Source of the DNA: Stenopsyche tienmushanensis
Lineage: Eukaryota > Arthropoda > Insecta > Trichoptera > Stenopsychidae
Length of the DNA: 64,000 nucleotides
Direction: 5' to 3'
Assembly (NCBI GenBank): GCA_008973525.1
Contig: WACJ01000078.1
Coordinates: 930,001-994,000, forward strand
Shown here: piece after piece, positions 1 through 10,559 of the stretch
Layout of the letters: each line of letters begins with the position of its first letter
Position numbering within the stretch: position 1 is the first letter of the stretch
Translations under genes and position numbers: made by a program
The notes under the pieces: model-generated
Database searches by the model: none
What the model saw: only the letters and a program-made list of their open reading frames with translations
What the model was told of the DNA's origin: nothing

Positions 1-124
1 ATTACACGACATTCAATAGCATATATATCGGCAAAGACTTTTCAATACACCTAATATTCCTAAGCTGAATAATGCAAATTTATTATATTTTATAATTTAG
101 CGGGAGCCGAAAGTAGTAAATAGT

Positions 125-375
125 AAAACATTCAAAGATGTGTATAATAAAGTGGTAACATTCCGCAAATGCCAATATTGATTCCAGAAATTTAAATCGC
201 AAAGAAGGGATGAACCGAGAACGGGATGATCCACAAATTTTGATAACGATGCATTAAAATCCCTAATCGAGTCAGATCCATGGTAAATAATCGAGGAGTT
301 ATCGCAAAGACTAGGATCTCATTGGAACTATTTAAAACTCTCAGCAAAACGAATAGGATGAGGTTATGGGGTAGG
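125..375 (+). pseudogene. mariner transposase fragment (N-terminal half, degenerate)
   Basis: Translating from about 173 gives a mariner-like DNA-binding region. It includes KFKSQRRDEPRTG, then FDNDALKSLIESDPW and EELSQRLGSHWN. This is the usual linker between the two helix-turn-helix motifs of mariner transposases, with the DALxxLIESDP block. At least three in-frame stops break it (after CQY, after RTG and after DPW), and no catalytic region follows. It is a dead fragment. The family is clear, the subfamily is not. Confidence 0.62.
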
Positions 376-400
376 ATGGGTGTTATGGGGTAGGATGGGT
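363..400. repeat. perfect 19-bp tandem duplication
   Basis: The 19-mer GTTATGGGGTAGGATGGGT occurs twice head to tail (363-381 and 382-400) with no mismatch. It lies directly after the mariner fragment. It is short, G-rich on the + strand, and probably a slippage product. Confidence 0.9.
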
Positions 401-1290
401 ATCAAACGCCTGCATAGAACACAACAAAAACGAGCGATGAAACACGCGCCTAGCCTTTTTGACAACACAACAAAATAGTCCTTCTTTGAATAGTATTATA
501 TGTAATTAGTGAATTTTTAAAATCAATGACTTTAAAAAAACAATTCTAACGCCGGATTGACTAGTGAGAAAAACAGGAAGAAACTATAACTATACAAGTT
601 TATTGTCGACAATTACTAGTCAATTGAAGGGAATTATATTTTATAATGTTGTATATATTTTTTTAGTAATTGATCATTTAAAACTTTATATTTCCGGGTC
701 CACCTATCAGTCATTATCAAAAAACAATATTTTTTAGTCATTTTTTAATATCAGAAGACAATTGCGACAATCTGGCGTGTAATTTTGGTCCAATTTCACA
801 CTGTTTTCGTGGTGAAGTTGCATTTTTTTTCATCGACAGCACAACTCGAAGACATTCAAGATAGTAAAAAAAAATGATTGATGTACTTGACGATGTGCAT
901 GAATGAGTATCTCATATTTTTTAACGCGTTAATCTCTTTATAGCCCGTGTCGTCACACTTAAATTACAGGGTTTAATGAGCACATTTTTTCTGTGGTCTT
1001 CACGCGCCTTAGAAATTCGACACTGTTACCTCACTAGGGTAATGATTGTAACAATACAAATCGTATTTTTAACACTTTCCATGACATTTGAGAATGGATT
1101 AGAAAAATACTGGATATTTTTTCATAGTAAACAAGCCATTGATCCTAATAGATAAATTCGATTTTTCTGTTTGACCGGGTTTAATAGTAGCATAGCGTGC
1201 AATATTTGTTTCAGCATGACCATGTCCACAAAATATTGCGATATTTATTGTCATATCGTCCTCGTTTACCATATTTTTGTAAAATATTAT
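401..1290. other. AT-rich non-coding stretch
   Basis: No ORF with family resemblance, no RNA gene and no clear repeat end was seen. The stretch holds many short A or T runs. Confidence 0.6.
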
Positions 1291-1297
1291 TTAGTAT

Positions 1298-1900
1298 ATA
1301 GCAGACCCGTGGTAATCCGGCCCCAGTCTAATCCGGCACCCCCTGTAGTCTGACATCTTAATACAAATATAGTACATATATATGGTAAAACTTCGTCAAT
1401 GTAAAAAATACTAAAGTGTGATTCTGGACCCCCTAAACCGTAATAAATATTTTTGTATGTTGGCAAGTAAGAGGCAAACTTTCAAGAAAGCTAAAAATTC
1501 AGAGGCGGTGGAAGCTTTGTATATGTGGTTTCTTCAGAAAAGAAACAGATATACGCTTATTTCTATATTGGCCATGAAAGTAAAGTTATTTTACAAAGAT
1601 ATAGCAAAAATAGAAGATTTTGTAGCTAGCAAGGGATAGTTAAACCGCTTCAAACGTTTAATGAAGATATCAGATTTTTATTTTTAAAAAATGCTATGGC
1701 CATTGTATTTTTATGACGTTAATTCTAAAATATTAAACCTTGTATTATCCATGTATTTCTCATAATTTTTATATATTTTTTTAATTACAAGTACTCCTTT
1801 TTAAAATGTTCCGGACTACAAGGGGTCGGGGGCAGTACTCCGACAAATTCAACAATCGTTTGTCAATCAACTTTTTATACAAATGAAGAAAATACATATG
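1298..1900 (+). pseudogene. pogo/Tigger-type transposase remnant (CENP-B-like HTH)
   Basis: The open stretch 1418-1639 encodes a DNA-binding segment like that of pogo, Tigger and jerky proteins. KRQTFKKAKNSEAVEALYMW, then FLQKRN, and later FVASKG-stop-LNRFKR match the second CENP-B-type helix-turn-helix (the family pattern is roughly KKxKNxEVExALxxWFxQKR ... GWLxRFKKR). A stop replaces the usual Trp. No DDE catalytic domain follows. Flanking GC-rich blocks at about 1305-1350 and 1810-1845 (the first with AATCCGG and CCCCTGTAGTC, the second its rough reverse complement) may be the ends of a deletion derivative. A related, shorter piece lies at 27414-27515. Confidence 0.6.
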
Positions 1901-2087
1901 GGCGTTTTTCGATATTTTTTATAAAATTGTGATCGGTCAGTTTGATTTTAAGCCCGATCAGAAGCAATAAAGCCAACTAATCTCCCTCCCTTTATTCATG
2001 TGGAACTTCTTATCTTCGAGCCTTTCCAAATGTTTTAATTTATTAGCGCATTATAGAACCGGAGCACTTTCTATAGTGAATCTTCTT

Positions 2088-2560
2088 TGGGCGCTGTAGG
2101 TTAAATTGACATGAACGTCACGAAAAGTATAACTCAAACCGGCTGATGGTCGGAAAGAGAAAGAGAATCGTTTGTTATGTGTCCATGTTCGTCGCATACT
2201 CGCATCCCTACTCGTCCTCGTCCCTCGTCTTAGATAACTTCTTTATTAATCGCAAGAGAAAAAATTGGCCGCGGGAAGGACTTCCTCCCGCAGCCAAGGC
2301 TATCCGACGACTCTCGCCTACGGTGCACACGCAAGAAGCGATCAATGTCGTTCTTTCAGATACAATGTGACCGCAACGCCATAAAAGATTATGATAGTAA
2401 ATTGACAAATCTGGCGGATTAAATCTGCCCAGATTAACAGCGCCATTGCATGGGGATGATGATAACTCACACATGCTACAGTAGCATAAAACAACCACTG
2501 AACAAATAGCTTGCCTATTTTATTATATATTACACGACATACGGTGTAATCTCTTTGCTA
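2088..2560 (+). repeat. dispersed repeat family R, copy 1, split by an inserted LTR-like element
   Basis: The left part (2088-2215) contains GACATGAACGTCACGAAAAG. The right part (about 2466-2560) contains GTAGCATAAAACAACCACT and TTATTATATATTACAC. Both parts are contiguous in the reverse-strand copy at about 3985-4245, and the right part also matches 24725-24912. The intervening 2216-2465 is a member of LTR family A on the minus strand. I do not recognise the repeat class. Confidence 0.65.
2216..2465 (-). mobile_element. LTR-like family A copy (minus), nested in repeat R
   Basis: Read on the minus strand it matches the copies at 12905-13170 and 41190-41415. Shared features are GATCGCTTCTTGCG, then GTCGTCGGATAGCCTTGGCT, a GC-rich hairpin around 2268-2293, and TTAATAAAGAAG, which looks like a poly(A) signal. 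The order hairpin then AATAAA fits the R region of a retroelement LTR. No internal coding sequence is attached here, so a solo LTR is likely. Confidence 0.5.
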
Positions 2561-2825
2561 ACAATTTCCATGAACAAATGGAAATAAACAATGCATAAAA
2601 TCAATTTTTCCTAGGAGTAAGGAAATTTCATATTTCAGGATAAGTAATAGAACATGCAGTGTACAAAAGAAGGATTCAGCAAAGACTACAACATAATCTT
2701 CAACTGTCTTCTATATCTTTCAGATCGCTTCAAATCGAAAAGTTGGATCTCCAAAAAATAAAACTTCAAATCGAGTAGAAACAATTCAAAAATCTGCTTT
2801 AGCACCATGTAGGTCGTCTCTCCCA

Positions 2826-2841
2826 CCCCCCCCCCCCCCCC
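2826..2841. repeat. 16-base poly-C tract
   Basis: Sixteen consecutive C residues within CCCA(C)16TCC. This is an unusual homopolymer in AT-rich DNA, and its length is likely to be unreliable in sequencing. Confidence 0.9.
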
Positions 2842-3357
2842 TCCTGTGTAATTGTATTCCAAAAAGCATTTTCCAGTAAATTCAACATGATTATATACAA
2901 CAGTTATTTATAAGGAAAGCTGCTTAGTCTATAAAAGTAGTCTGCTGTACCGAAAAAGTCTTCCTTCAACACGCTCACTTGGGTGACCCACTGGATGTAC
3001 CTACTGAAATAAAATTCGGAGAATTTGGTCTTCAATATAAAGTGGATATTAAGGTGAATGCACAATACACAAATAGTATGGATGTAACCCTCTTCATTGA
3101 ATTGCCGTGGATTGCGTGCAGCTGCACAATGTACAAGAAACTCATATTTCACGCTTTTTTTAACATCAGAACACAGGATTTAAATGGGCACCAATACAGA
3201 CTTTATCATACAAAATCAACGGTCGCAACAAAATAATAATATTAAGTTATTACGGTGATTGTGTTGTGAAATTCGCATGGGCGGGGGAAGTCCCGCAAGA
3301 CAAACGCCTCATCGAGGGACCGGATTTTTAATTGTGTCCACGTCTTCCTCGCGGATG

Positions 3358-3672
3358 TCATAACTGTTCCTTGGAGAACGAAATGCAGCCATTCGTCCGT
3401 AAGGTGTTAAGCAATGAAGCATATTGGATGTTTCCATAGAATCCGTGTCCGCCCGCCGGCTTGTAATTAGCCATCAATAAAGCACCCAATAGAATTAGAA
3501 AAGCCAGTACAACAATTCCGGCCGTATGAAATTTATATATCGCCTCTCGTGAACATGTAATTATGATGTCCAGATACTTCCCATGAGGCAGAGCGAGCCT
3601 TCCGAGAGAATTATTGACTCGTTTCGCAGTTAGTGCTGCAGTAGATCTCTGCTCTCGGTACACCATAAACAA
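3358..3672 (-). CDS. hypothetical ORF with one hydrophobic segment (possible last exon)
   Basis: A 104-codon minus-strand ORF starts at ATG 3670-3672. About 50 residues in, it contains a strongly hydrophobic stretch, AGIVVLAFLILLGALLMA, flanked by polar residues, as in a single-pass membrane segment. It lies in a less AT-rich patch. A possible splice acceptor (TTCGCGCAG) occurs just upstream on the minus strand, so this could be a terminal exon. I recognise no family, no other exon could be joined to it, and it may be a chance ORF. Confidence 0.2.
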   Translation of the reverse strand: MFMVYREQRSTAALTAKRVNNSLGRLALPHGKYLDIIITCSREAIYKFHTAGIVVLAFLILLGALLMANYKPAGGHGFYGNIQYASLLNTLRTNGCISFSKEQL

Positions 3673-3984
3673 TAGTAGGCTGCGCGAATTATTCTACGAG
3701 TGACCCCTAATCTACACGCCGAACAACTTATACATCTCATCGTTGCCCACTATTGCTCATTTCTAGCTCTTGAGACCTTTGTGGGACGAAGAATCTTCAA
3801 AATATTGCAGCACTTTGCTGACAAACTACAGAACACCTTCATGTACAGGATGAACTGCAATTTACTATTGAACCAATGCAACATCGTTCGCGAAGGACAC
3901 TTAATAATTATTTAGAATTAATGCAACGTGTGTTTGGCACTGCTTTTTCCATTTGTTAACGGAAATTTTTAGTTAAATATTTGA

Positions 3985-4245
3985 AGCTGTGTTTGTGTAA
4001 TATGTAATAAAATAGATTTGCTAATGGTGTAATGATTGCTTTATGCTACGTATGGACACACATGCAGTAGAGGCGATACGACGCATGCGCGTAGCGGTCT
4101 CTATGATATATGCGACGGACACGGACATATTACAAACAATTCTTCCTCGAATTCCAATCAACGGCCGCTTGGAGTTTCACTTTTCGTGACGTTCAGGCCA
4201 ATTTGCCCTATTGCGCCTACAAAAGTTTCACTCCGATGATGGATA
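3985..4245 (-). repeat. dispersed repeat family R, copy 2 (uninterrupted)
   Basis: Its reverse complement reads GAACGTCACGAAAAGTGAAA, then ATATGTCCGTGTCCGTCGCA, CTACGCGCATGCGTCGT, GTAGCATAAAGCAAT and TTATTACATATTACAC. The same blocks in the same order occur at 2088-2560 (split) and 24725-24912 (+). This is the most complete copy and shows that copy 1 was interrupted later. Confidence 0.65.
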
Positions 4246-4249
4246 TGGC

Positions 4250-5040
4250 AGCATAGAAAAATTGTACATTTTCAACAGAAAATGCACTCATATTGTATGA
4301 TTTGAGACCCTAACTGTAAATGATCCCAATTTTCTGCTTTTATAAATTAAACATATTATAAACAATAAACATTTGCGACAAATCTTTACCAAGCAAATCC
4401 TTGAAAAATTATAAATGTGTATGCGAAAGTCGATTGATTGAAATTAAAATAATGGCTAATCAGAAGGAACTCTCTAAAAAATGGGTACTATTTTAAACAG
4501 GCAGACATTTGTATGCATAAAAAAATATGTGTGTGCAAATTTTAAGCTTTGACTCGAAAACGATTTTTTTTATGCGAGCTTAGAACTAGTTTTTGGAAAA
4601 AAAATTTCGAATCGGTTTCGTTCCGGCAAAAATAACGGTTTTACCGGTTCGAAGCTCTGACAAAACTATTAGGTAAACCCAGTACAGTAAAAACTCAAAT
4701 TGAAGGAAATCCAAAAAATACTACAGGTGGAAAACATGGTACATAAAAAATATGGAATGGCTCAATATATACAAATTATTGCGAGAAAAAGAGCAGTTTC
4801 TCGTCGAAATTACTTTGAATAACAATATTTGAATAAATAGTTTGAAATTTTAAGATTGAGTTTCATTAATAATAAAAAAAAGCCGTTATCCTCTTGAGCA
4901 GTACAATCGCGTATTTGCGATTGAATTCCAATGATTTAGAAAGAACATTCTTGCACGTTGAGTTAGGAGACTGTAAATGGGAAACAGAGACGTAGATGTA
5001 TAGATAACCCAAATTAATCGATTTCAAGTGTATATTTTAT
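4250..5040. other. AT-rich non-coding stretch
   Basis: No supported gene. It is low-complexity AT-rich DNA without a recognised element end. Confidence 0.55.
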
Positions 5041-5044
5041 GTTT

Positions 5045-5390
5045 ACGCGAATAAAAAGAAGCTTTATAAACGCTGCGCGGTCCTGGGAGATAGTGGATTT
5101 GTACGGACGATAAATAGCGGACAAACAAATATAGCATCTAAGTTTATGATGATTTAAAATTAGCTCACTATTGAAAGGGTTAATGAGAAGAACGATGACA
5201 TTTTCTGTCGTCCTGCAAACACATTTAGTTTTGGCTGCAGGAAGTGGTTATTCCCGCAGGCTGATAGCTGTAAAATTTCTCTCCGTAGATAAAAAGGGAT
5301 TAGCTAAGATGACCTCCATCGCATCGCTCGGCATCACTGCGGTCCGAAAATAGAACGAACCCGCGTGCGAGCGCGGGATTTTTAGTTACA
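5045..5390 (+). mobile_element. LTR-like family B copy (plus)
   Basis: It is the close counterpart of the reverse complement of 18400-18715. Shared blocks in order include TTATGATGATTTAAAATTAG, CTGCAAACACATTTAGTTTT, GGCTGCAGGAAGTGGTTATT, CCCGCAGGCTGATA, CATCGCTCGGCATCACTGC and GAACCCGCGTGCGAGCG. A length of about 300-350 bp, two copies in opposite orientation and no internal ORF suggest solo LTRs. The exact ends were not defined. Confidence 0.5.
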
Positions 5391-5462
5391 TCGCACAAAT
5401 TTATTAGTTATATATATATATTTTTTTTTGCTCAAAAGGTTAATATAGAATTTACCTAATAC

Positions 5463-5920
5463 TGTGAGGGTCATCTAAAAAGTAAAGTTAGAAGGGTTCT
5501 TGAGACGTTGGCGCACTTGGTGTGTAGGGGGATCCTAACGATCAGTTTGTTTGGTTCTGAGTGTTTACCGGCCATTTTGATCAGTCACAGTAAATGCTAC
5601 CGATGGAGAGATTTTCGCGCACTTTCGCAACCTCCTCTCCGTGCAAAATCTGTACCCGGTAGTTTGACTTTGCAGAACATTTTTTTTACTTTGCAGAACA
5701 ATACTGCCACAAGGCAAGAAGTGGGATATCATCAGAGATTTCTGACGACAACCTTCACGAAGAATTTCCTGGCATATACCCCACCCTCAGAATCCAAAAA
5801 AAGTAGGCGGTGGAGGTCTATAACATTGGCATACAAAAGCTTGTGTCCCGACTACAGAAATTAAGCGTTTTTCAATCCTATATAAATGTTGTAATCTTAC
5901 TTTCTGGACGACCCTCGTAT
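5463..5920 (+). mobile_element. mariner deletion derivative with terminal inverted repeats
   Basis: The left end has GAGGGTCATCTAAAAAGTAA. The reverse complement of the right end has CGAGGGTCGTCCAGAAAGTA, so the ends form an imperfect inverted repeat of more than 20 bp. Near the right end the + strand encodes NIGIQKLVSRLQKCLSV, the typical mariner C-terminal GIxKLVxRxxKC motif. At about 458 bp it is far shorter than a full mariner (about 1.3 kb), so it is an internally deleted, non-autonomous copy. A piece of the same family lies in ELYS intron 3 (54368-54510, minus). Confidence 0.65.
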
Positions 5921-7682
5921 ATTGTTTTACCTCGTGCATGCATTTAGGAAATGTCTTTGTGGAAAAAAAGTGCAAAGACGCATTATCCGAAGTACGTTTC
6001 CAATGCAAAAGGAGCAATTGGAAGGTAATTGAAGTTGGACGTCCATACCGGGGTATATTGTCTCGTAAAATGAGTAGTTTCGTCTTCGTCAATGGGACAT
6101 TAGTCTCATTTGCGTCCGTGTAATGAAGCATGGCAGGGAATAGAAAATCATGTGCGGCGGAAAGATGATTGCGTGAAGAGAACAATTTGTATCCGTGCAA
6201 GAGATTTTCATTACCACGGTCAGGTAATCAAAGAAGGTCATGACAAACATTCGTGTGTTTTCCCTCCGCATAATGAGTGCTTCGTTTAGCTAAATATGCG
6301 CACGAAACGAATCCTATGCAGCCTTCATTATTATGAATTTTCCACATGGACTTTCAATCGGGATTCCGAAAAGCGGGGAGAAAACGGATCTGAGATACCC
6401 CCCTGATAAATGAAATCGCCATTATATGTGAACTTCGATTTGCGACGTGGCGCAGATGGAGCGAGCACGATGGGTTCGATGTTGAGAACATCCTTTGCTT
6501 GCATCAAATTAGGTTAATTTTGGCGAAATTCTAGACATTATCCTTATCGGTGTATTACTGTGGGCTGGCCAAGATGGACCAAACCAGTGACGTACGCCCA
6601 GAGCTCACATCCATCATATTCATCAATTTCCAACATCATGTGCAATATAAAATCCTTGGTTTCTTCAACATAAACGGAAAATGTATCTGCAATGCTATAT
6701 TAAATACATGTTCTATTTTATAAGATAATATTCGTTAAGCCAAACGATTACATTACTAAAGAACACCATTAAGAAATCAAACTAAACTAATAGATTGTCC
6801 AGTCGAAAATGTCTTTTTTTTTCATACTTATTTTTTGATCATCAGCATTATTTATAAAAAATATTTTATATCAAAACCCGTTGAATAAAAAAATATATTA
6901 AATAGATAGGAAAAGGTTGTCTTTATTGAAAGAGAATACATTGTATCGATGAAATTAATTAATACATGTTTTGTTTTCATTTAAAAACGACATTTTCGAC
7001 CGGACAATCCACTATTTCATTCACAACCAGCTGTGACTGCAATAGTTGGCATGAATGCTATTTTTTCAAAAGCAATATCGCCGAAACATATTATTTAATA
7101 CCAATTTATCATTCGTGTCGATCACGAGGCGCACCGGGAGAGATTTGGCAAGTATGAAAGCTTCATGGAATAGCCGGACTGAAATATTCCCATACCGAGA
7201 GGCCGATCCTCAAGCAAAATCTGAGAGATCTTATAACAGATAGTGCAACTTGAATCGTCGCTTTTCGAAGATACTTGCGAATAATGGTAGATTAAATCGA
7301 ATTTATATAACGGCAGTGTATGCAAAACAAATCAAAATATCAGCGAAAAAAAATAATTTCAATCGAACAATATATCACAATCAAAAGTGGAAAACATACC
7401 GTTTGGATGATTTAAGCATTATTTTTTGTTAATATTGTATACACACCATTAATTGTTTATTTAGGGTTTTCCCAATTTACTTATAATACTAATAAGAACA
7501 GTTTTTTACAAGGAATTCTGAACGATACATCCATTCGGTTACGTAGCAAAGATCATTCAATGGGCAACCCTGAGGACCACTGTTGAATTTATCAAGATCT
7601 ATTAAAATGTGAACACTTTTTTGGATTCACCAATATGTGCGCCAAGCATAATAATTTTTAGGTATTACAAAATAATGATTTC
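5921..7682. other. non-coding stretch
   Basis: Only short ORFs are present and none resembles a protein family. No repeat ends were recognised. Confidence 0.5.
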
Positions 7683-7708
7683 TCAGCGACTCACCGGTGA
7701 GTCGCTGA
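7683..7708. repeat. perfect 26-bp palindrome
   Basis: The half-site TCAGCGACTCACC is followed immediately, with no spacer, by its exact reverse complement. The symmetry stops at the next base on each side. It could be a joined pair of inverted-repeat ends, a cruciform-prone site or a dyad protein-binding site. Confidence 0.9.
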
Positions 7709-8099
7709 AATCCTATTTGCAAGACAATCATTCATAGATTGCCCTGCCCTGTTTAATCGTTTGAATGCTACGCCATTTCGCTAATTTCGCAAATTCTTAC
7801 CAAAAATGCGACGCATAAAAGTGACAAAACATAACGGACACATTTAGTAACAAGTAAGATTTAAAAAAAAAAATCAAATATAAAACATATACACTCAAAC
7901 TTTTTGTGCGATTTCGAAGTTATGCGCTTTTTTGAAGTATTTTTTTTTGTTTCATAAAGAGTACGTATCGAAATATTTTGAATAAAATACGAAATAAATC
8001 ATCAACACCAACCGAAATTTGGAAAAAAAATTATAATTTGGGACTGTGTAAATCATATTGCATCTGCTATCGCTGAATCGCGTCTTTTATTCTAGTTAA

Positions 8100-8320
8100 A
8101 ATTTTTGAAAAAATGTTTTATTTCTTTTGCATTTCTTCAATGTTTCGACTTTTAAAAATACATTCTTCAAAGGAATCTCCAAAACTCCAACTACTTACGG
8201 AGTTATAGATATTTTAGTGACGCGGAAATTTGGCCGGTCCTACCATAATGAAATCTTTTAACGCGTTTTTATTTATTTTGATGCAGGGACTATAGCGACA
8301 TCTTTACTAATTAAGAATTA
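8100..8320 (-). repeat. dispersed repeat S, copy 1
   Basis: Several blocks recur in reverse orientation in 34690-35130. They include AGGGACTATAGCGACATCTT (reverse complement AAGATGTCGCTATAGTTCCT at about 34757), a block meaning TCTCCAAAACTCCAACTA, and the GACCGG/CCGGTC segment near 8235 and 35025. The class is unknown. The neighbouring DNA (7900-8690) repeats TTTTTTGTGCGATTT three times. Confidence 0.45.
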
Positions 8321-8969
8321 TATTGTTAAAAAAAGAAAATTTAAACAGAACAACGATTACATTGACACTAGGTATTCTATTTATTCCGAAGAAGAGAGGG
8401 ATTTTGAGTCATATCGAAAATCGCAAAAAAAATTATCATCCGTCCTTAAAATTTTACCAATTATGCAATACGTCCTTTAAATGTTACCAAAAATGTTATT
8501 TTTTTAAATGCCTTGTTGTTTTTTTACTAACTTTTTTTGTGCGATTTTGGATATATTTTATATAGCTTTTTCAAAGTTATGCGGTTTTTAAAACCCGTGG
8601 AACGCATCTTCACTTTTTCTATGTCAATCATAGCTTTTTTTGTGCCATTTTCCGCGGAATGCATCTACCGCACAAAAAAGGTTTAAGTGTATACAGACAC
8701 AGCGCGAATCGTTCCACCGCACACTATTTTTTATTGTAGTTCAACGTCTATATATCGCCACGCCGCACTTTTGATGGATATTTATCGCAAACGCTGGTTT
8801 TCACTCAAACAATTAAATCAGACAATCATTTTTTTTTATGTTTAGATATGGATTTTTATGCGATTCTTTATAATATTCAGTCTGTCTTCTAGAAATAAAA
8901 CATATTTTTGTATAAAAGTGACAATTATTAAAAAAATTGCATCCATTTCATCTGCAGCGTCGAGTTAAA

Positions 8970-9072
8970 TATGTAACATCAATGTTGTCACTTGTTTACA
9001 AAATAAACACGTACCAATTTTGTATGGATGCCTTTCTAAAACGTATCACGACGCTATAGAAGGGTTGTTGCA
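8970..9072 (-). mobile_element. pogo-like MITE family M, 3'-truncated copy
   Basis: The right end CGACGCTATAGAAGGGTTG and the internal blocks CACTTGTTTACAAAATAAAC and TTTTGTATGGATGCC match family M (best copies 23447-23628 and 24265-24446). The far end is missing and the last terminal bases are mutated. Confidence 0.6.
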
Positions 9073-9469
9073 ATCTTATTTTTCACCAAAAAATTGATCA
9101 AAAAACCTACAACCGTAACAAATATCTATGCAGCTACAAAAATAATTATAAAATGTGGTGGGGAATCTTAAAAATATTCCAAACAATTAGGGACATTATT
9201 GTTTTATAAAAAAAATGTGGCATATTTAACATTTTCGTCTTGATTGATATTATTAAAATATATGGATAGTACATCAATTTGGATCAAATATATGCGTTGA
9301 ATAGCTCGCATCATCTTGTATGGGGAAGAGCGATGAAAAATAGTGGCGGTCATGACACCGAAACGTCGACGTCGATGATTGAAATTAGCGTTACAAATCC
9401 GAAGGACTAACAAGAGAACCGGTTGAGTTGAGTCCTTTTAGAGGAGCGTCGAGAAAGTCCCGCTAGAGC

Positions 9470-9660
9470 AGCGGTGTTTTGGCAAGATGCACGCGACATA
9501 CAAGTGGACGTGCGCGCGCAAGCACGCGAGTGCACGCGGATGCGCGCGGGTGTTGGGTGCCGGCTGCCGGTTCCCACGAGATGGAAGATTGCCGGTTCGC
9601 CCGCCAACAATAATTATATTATGAAACGTTATTGGCTGCGGCGAAGGAGGTGGAACGGAA
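9470..9660. promoter_or_regulatory. CpG-rich patch with alternating purine-pyrimidine runs
   Basis: In otherwise AT-rich DNA this stretch of about 190 bp is GC-rich and dense in CG and GC dinucleotides (for example GTGCGCGCGCAAGCACGCG and GGATGCGCGCGGGTG). Overlapping short ORFs occur on both strands but none resembles a protein. It could be an unmethylated CpG patch or promoter, a transposon 5' region, or a Z-DNA-prone segment. No transcription unit was identified next to it. Confidence 0.3.
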
Positions 9661-10132
9661 TGCAGACCTATGCGCCATCGCACTGACGACTGCGAATGCT
9701 TGTCAATCGGTTATCATCCATGGACCACCTTCACATCTGCAATGCATCCCTGGATCGAACATCCAGAATCGAACGATCCTCAATTCTATCCAGAATCATG
9801 GACAAAAACTAGATTTTCCGACCTATTTAGATAAAATGCGATTAAGATCTAAAATTTTAATGCCAATAGATTACTTTCTGAAATGCTCCAAGCGCACGAT
9901 GTGAATATTTTTTTATGAAATATAATTTAATTAAGTCCTTAACTCGGCCATTTCTCCAATTTAGGACGATCCGTATCAAAATGGTTCTTCCAGCGTTAAC
10001 CGGCTACAATGTTTCTACGACAAACTAGCCATAAATTGAATAGCACAGCTCCTCAAAGTAAGCCAACCAAATACTATTTTTATATATATTATTTAATCAA
10101 CAAAAAGATATATGAAGAAAAAAAAACAAATA

Positions 10133-10213
10133 CAGTCAACCCTTTTATAGCGTCGAGATAGGACCCACGCTATAGAAACAAAAGCTACAAAAACGCTATA
10201 AAAGGGTTAACTA
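10133..10213 (+). mobile_element. pogo-like MITE family M, 81-bp minimal copy
   Basis: It begins CAGTCAACCCTTTTATAGCG right after TA and ends with CGCTATAAAAGGGTTAACTA right before TA. Almost all internal sequence of the 182-bp family members is missing. The two ends and TA flanks are well preserved, so it is either a deletion product or a very short mobile derivative. Confidence 0.8.
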
Positions 10214-10559
10214 TACACAGTCTGCTTTTCTGATTTTCGTACGTCCACAGAGAAAGCTTAAAAACGCGTAAGCTTCAACGATCACTTTTATTTTATCCAT
10301 CCATCCATTCGATCACTTAGACCTTGTCATCTTGACATTCTTCCATCATTCATTAGACAATTCGCATACTATTCTTAAAATATGCCTATCGTTAATTTAA
10401 ATAAATTGACTTACTATGTTAAACAATCGTTCGTTGCCTTCGCCGCAGTCAAAGTATCTGACTGTGACTTTATTCGGGCGCGAGGACCGCACCTCGCGGT
10501 CATTAGATGCGCTACGCGCGGGCGCTAAAAAGTAGGCCATTAAAAAAATATATTATCTA

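Noticed and set aside
4640..4660. GGTTCGAA resembling a tRNA B box
   Set aside because: No A box at the right distance and no cloverleaf could be drawn.
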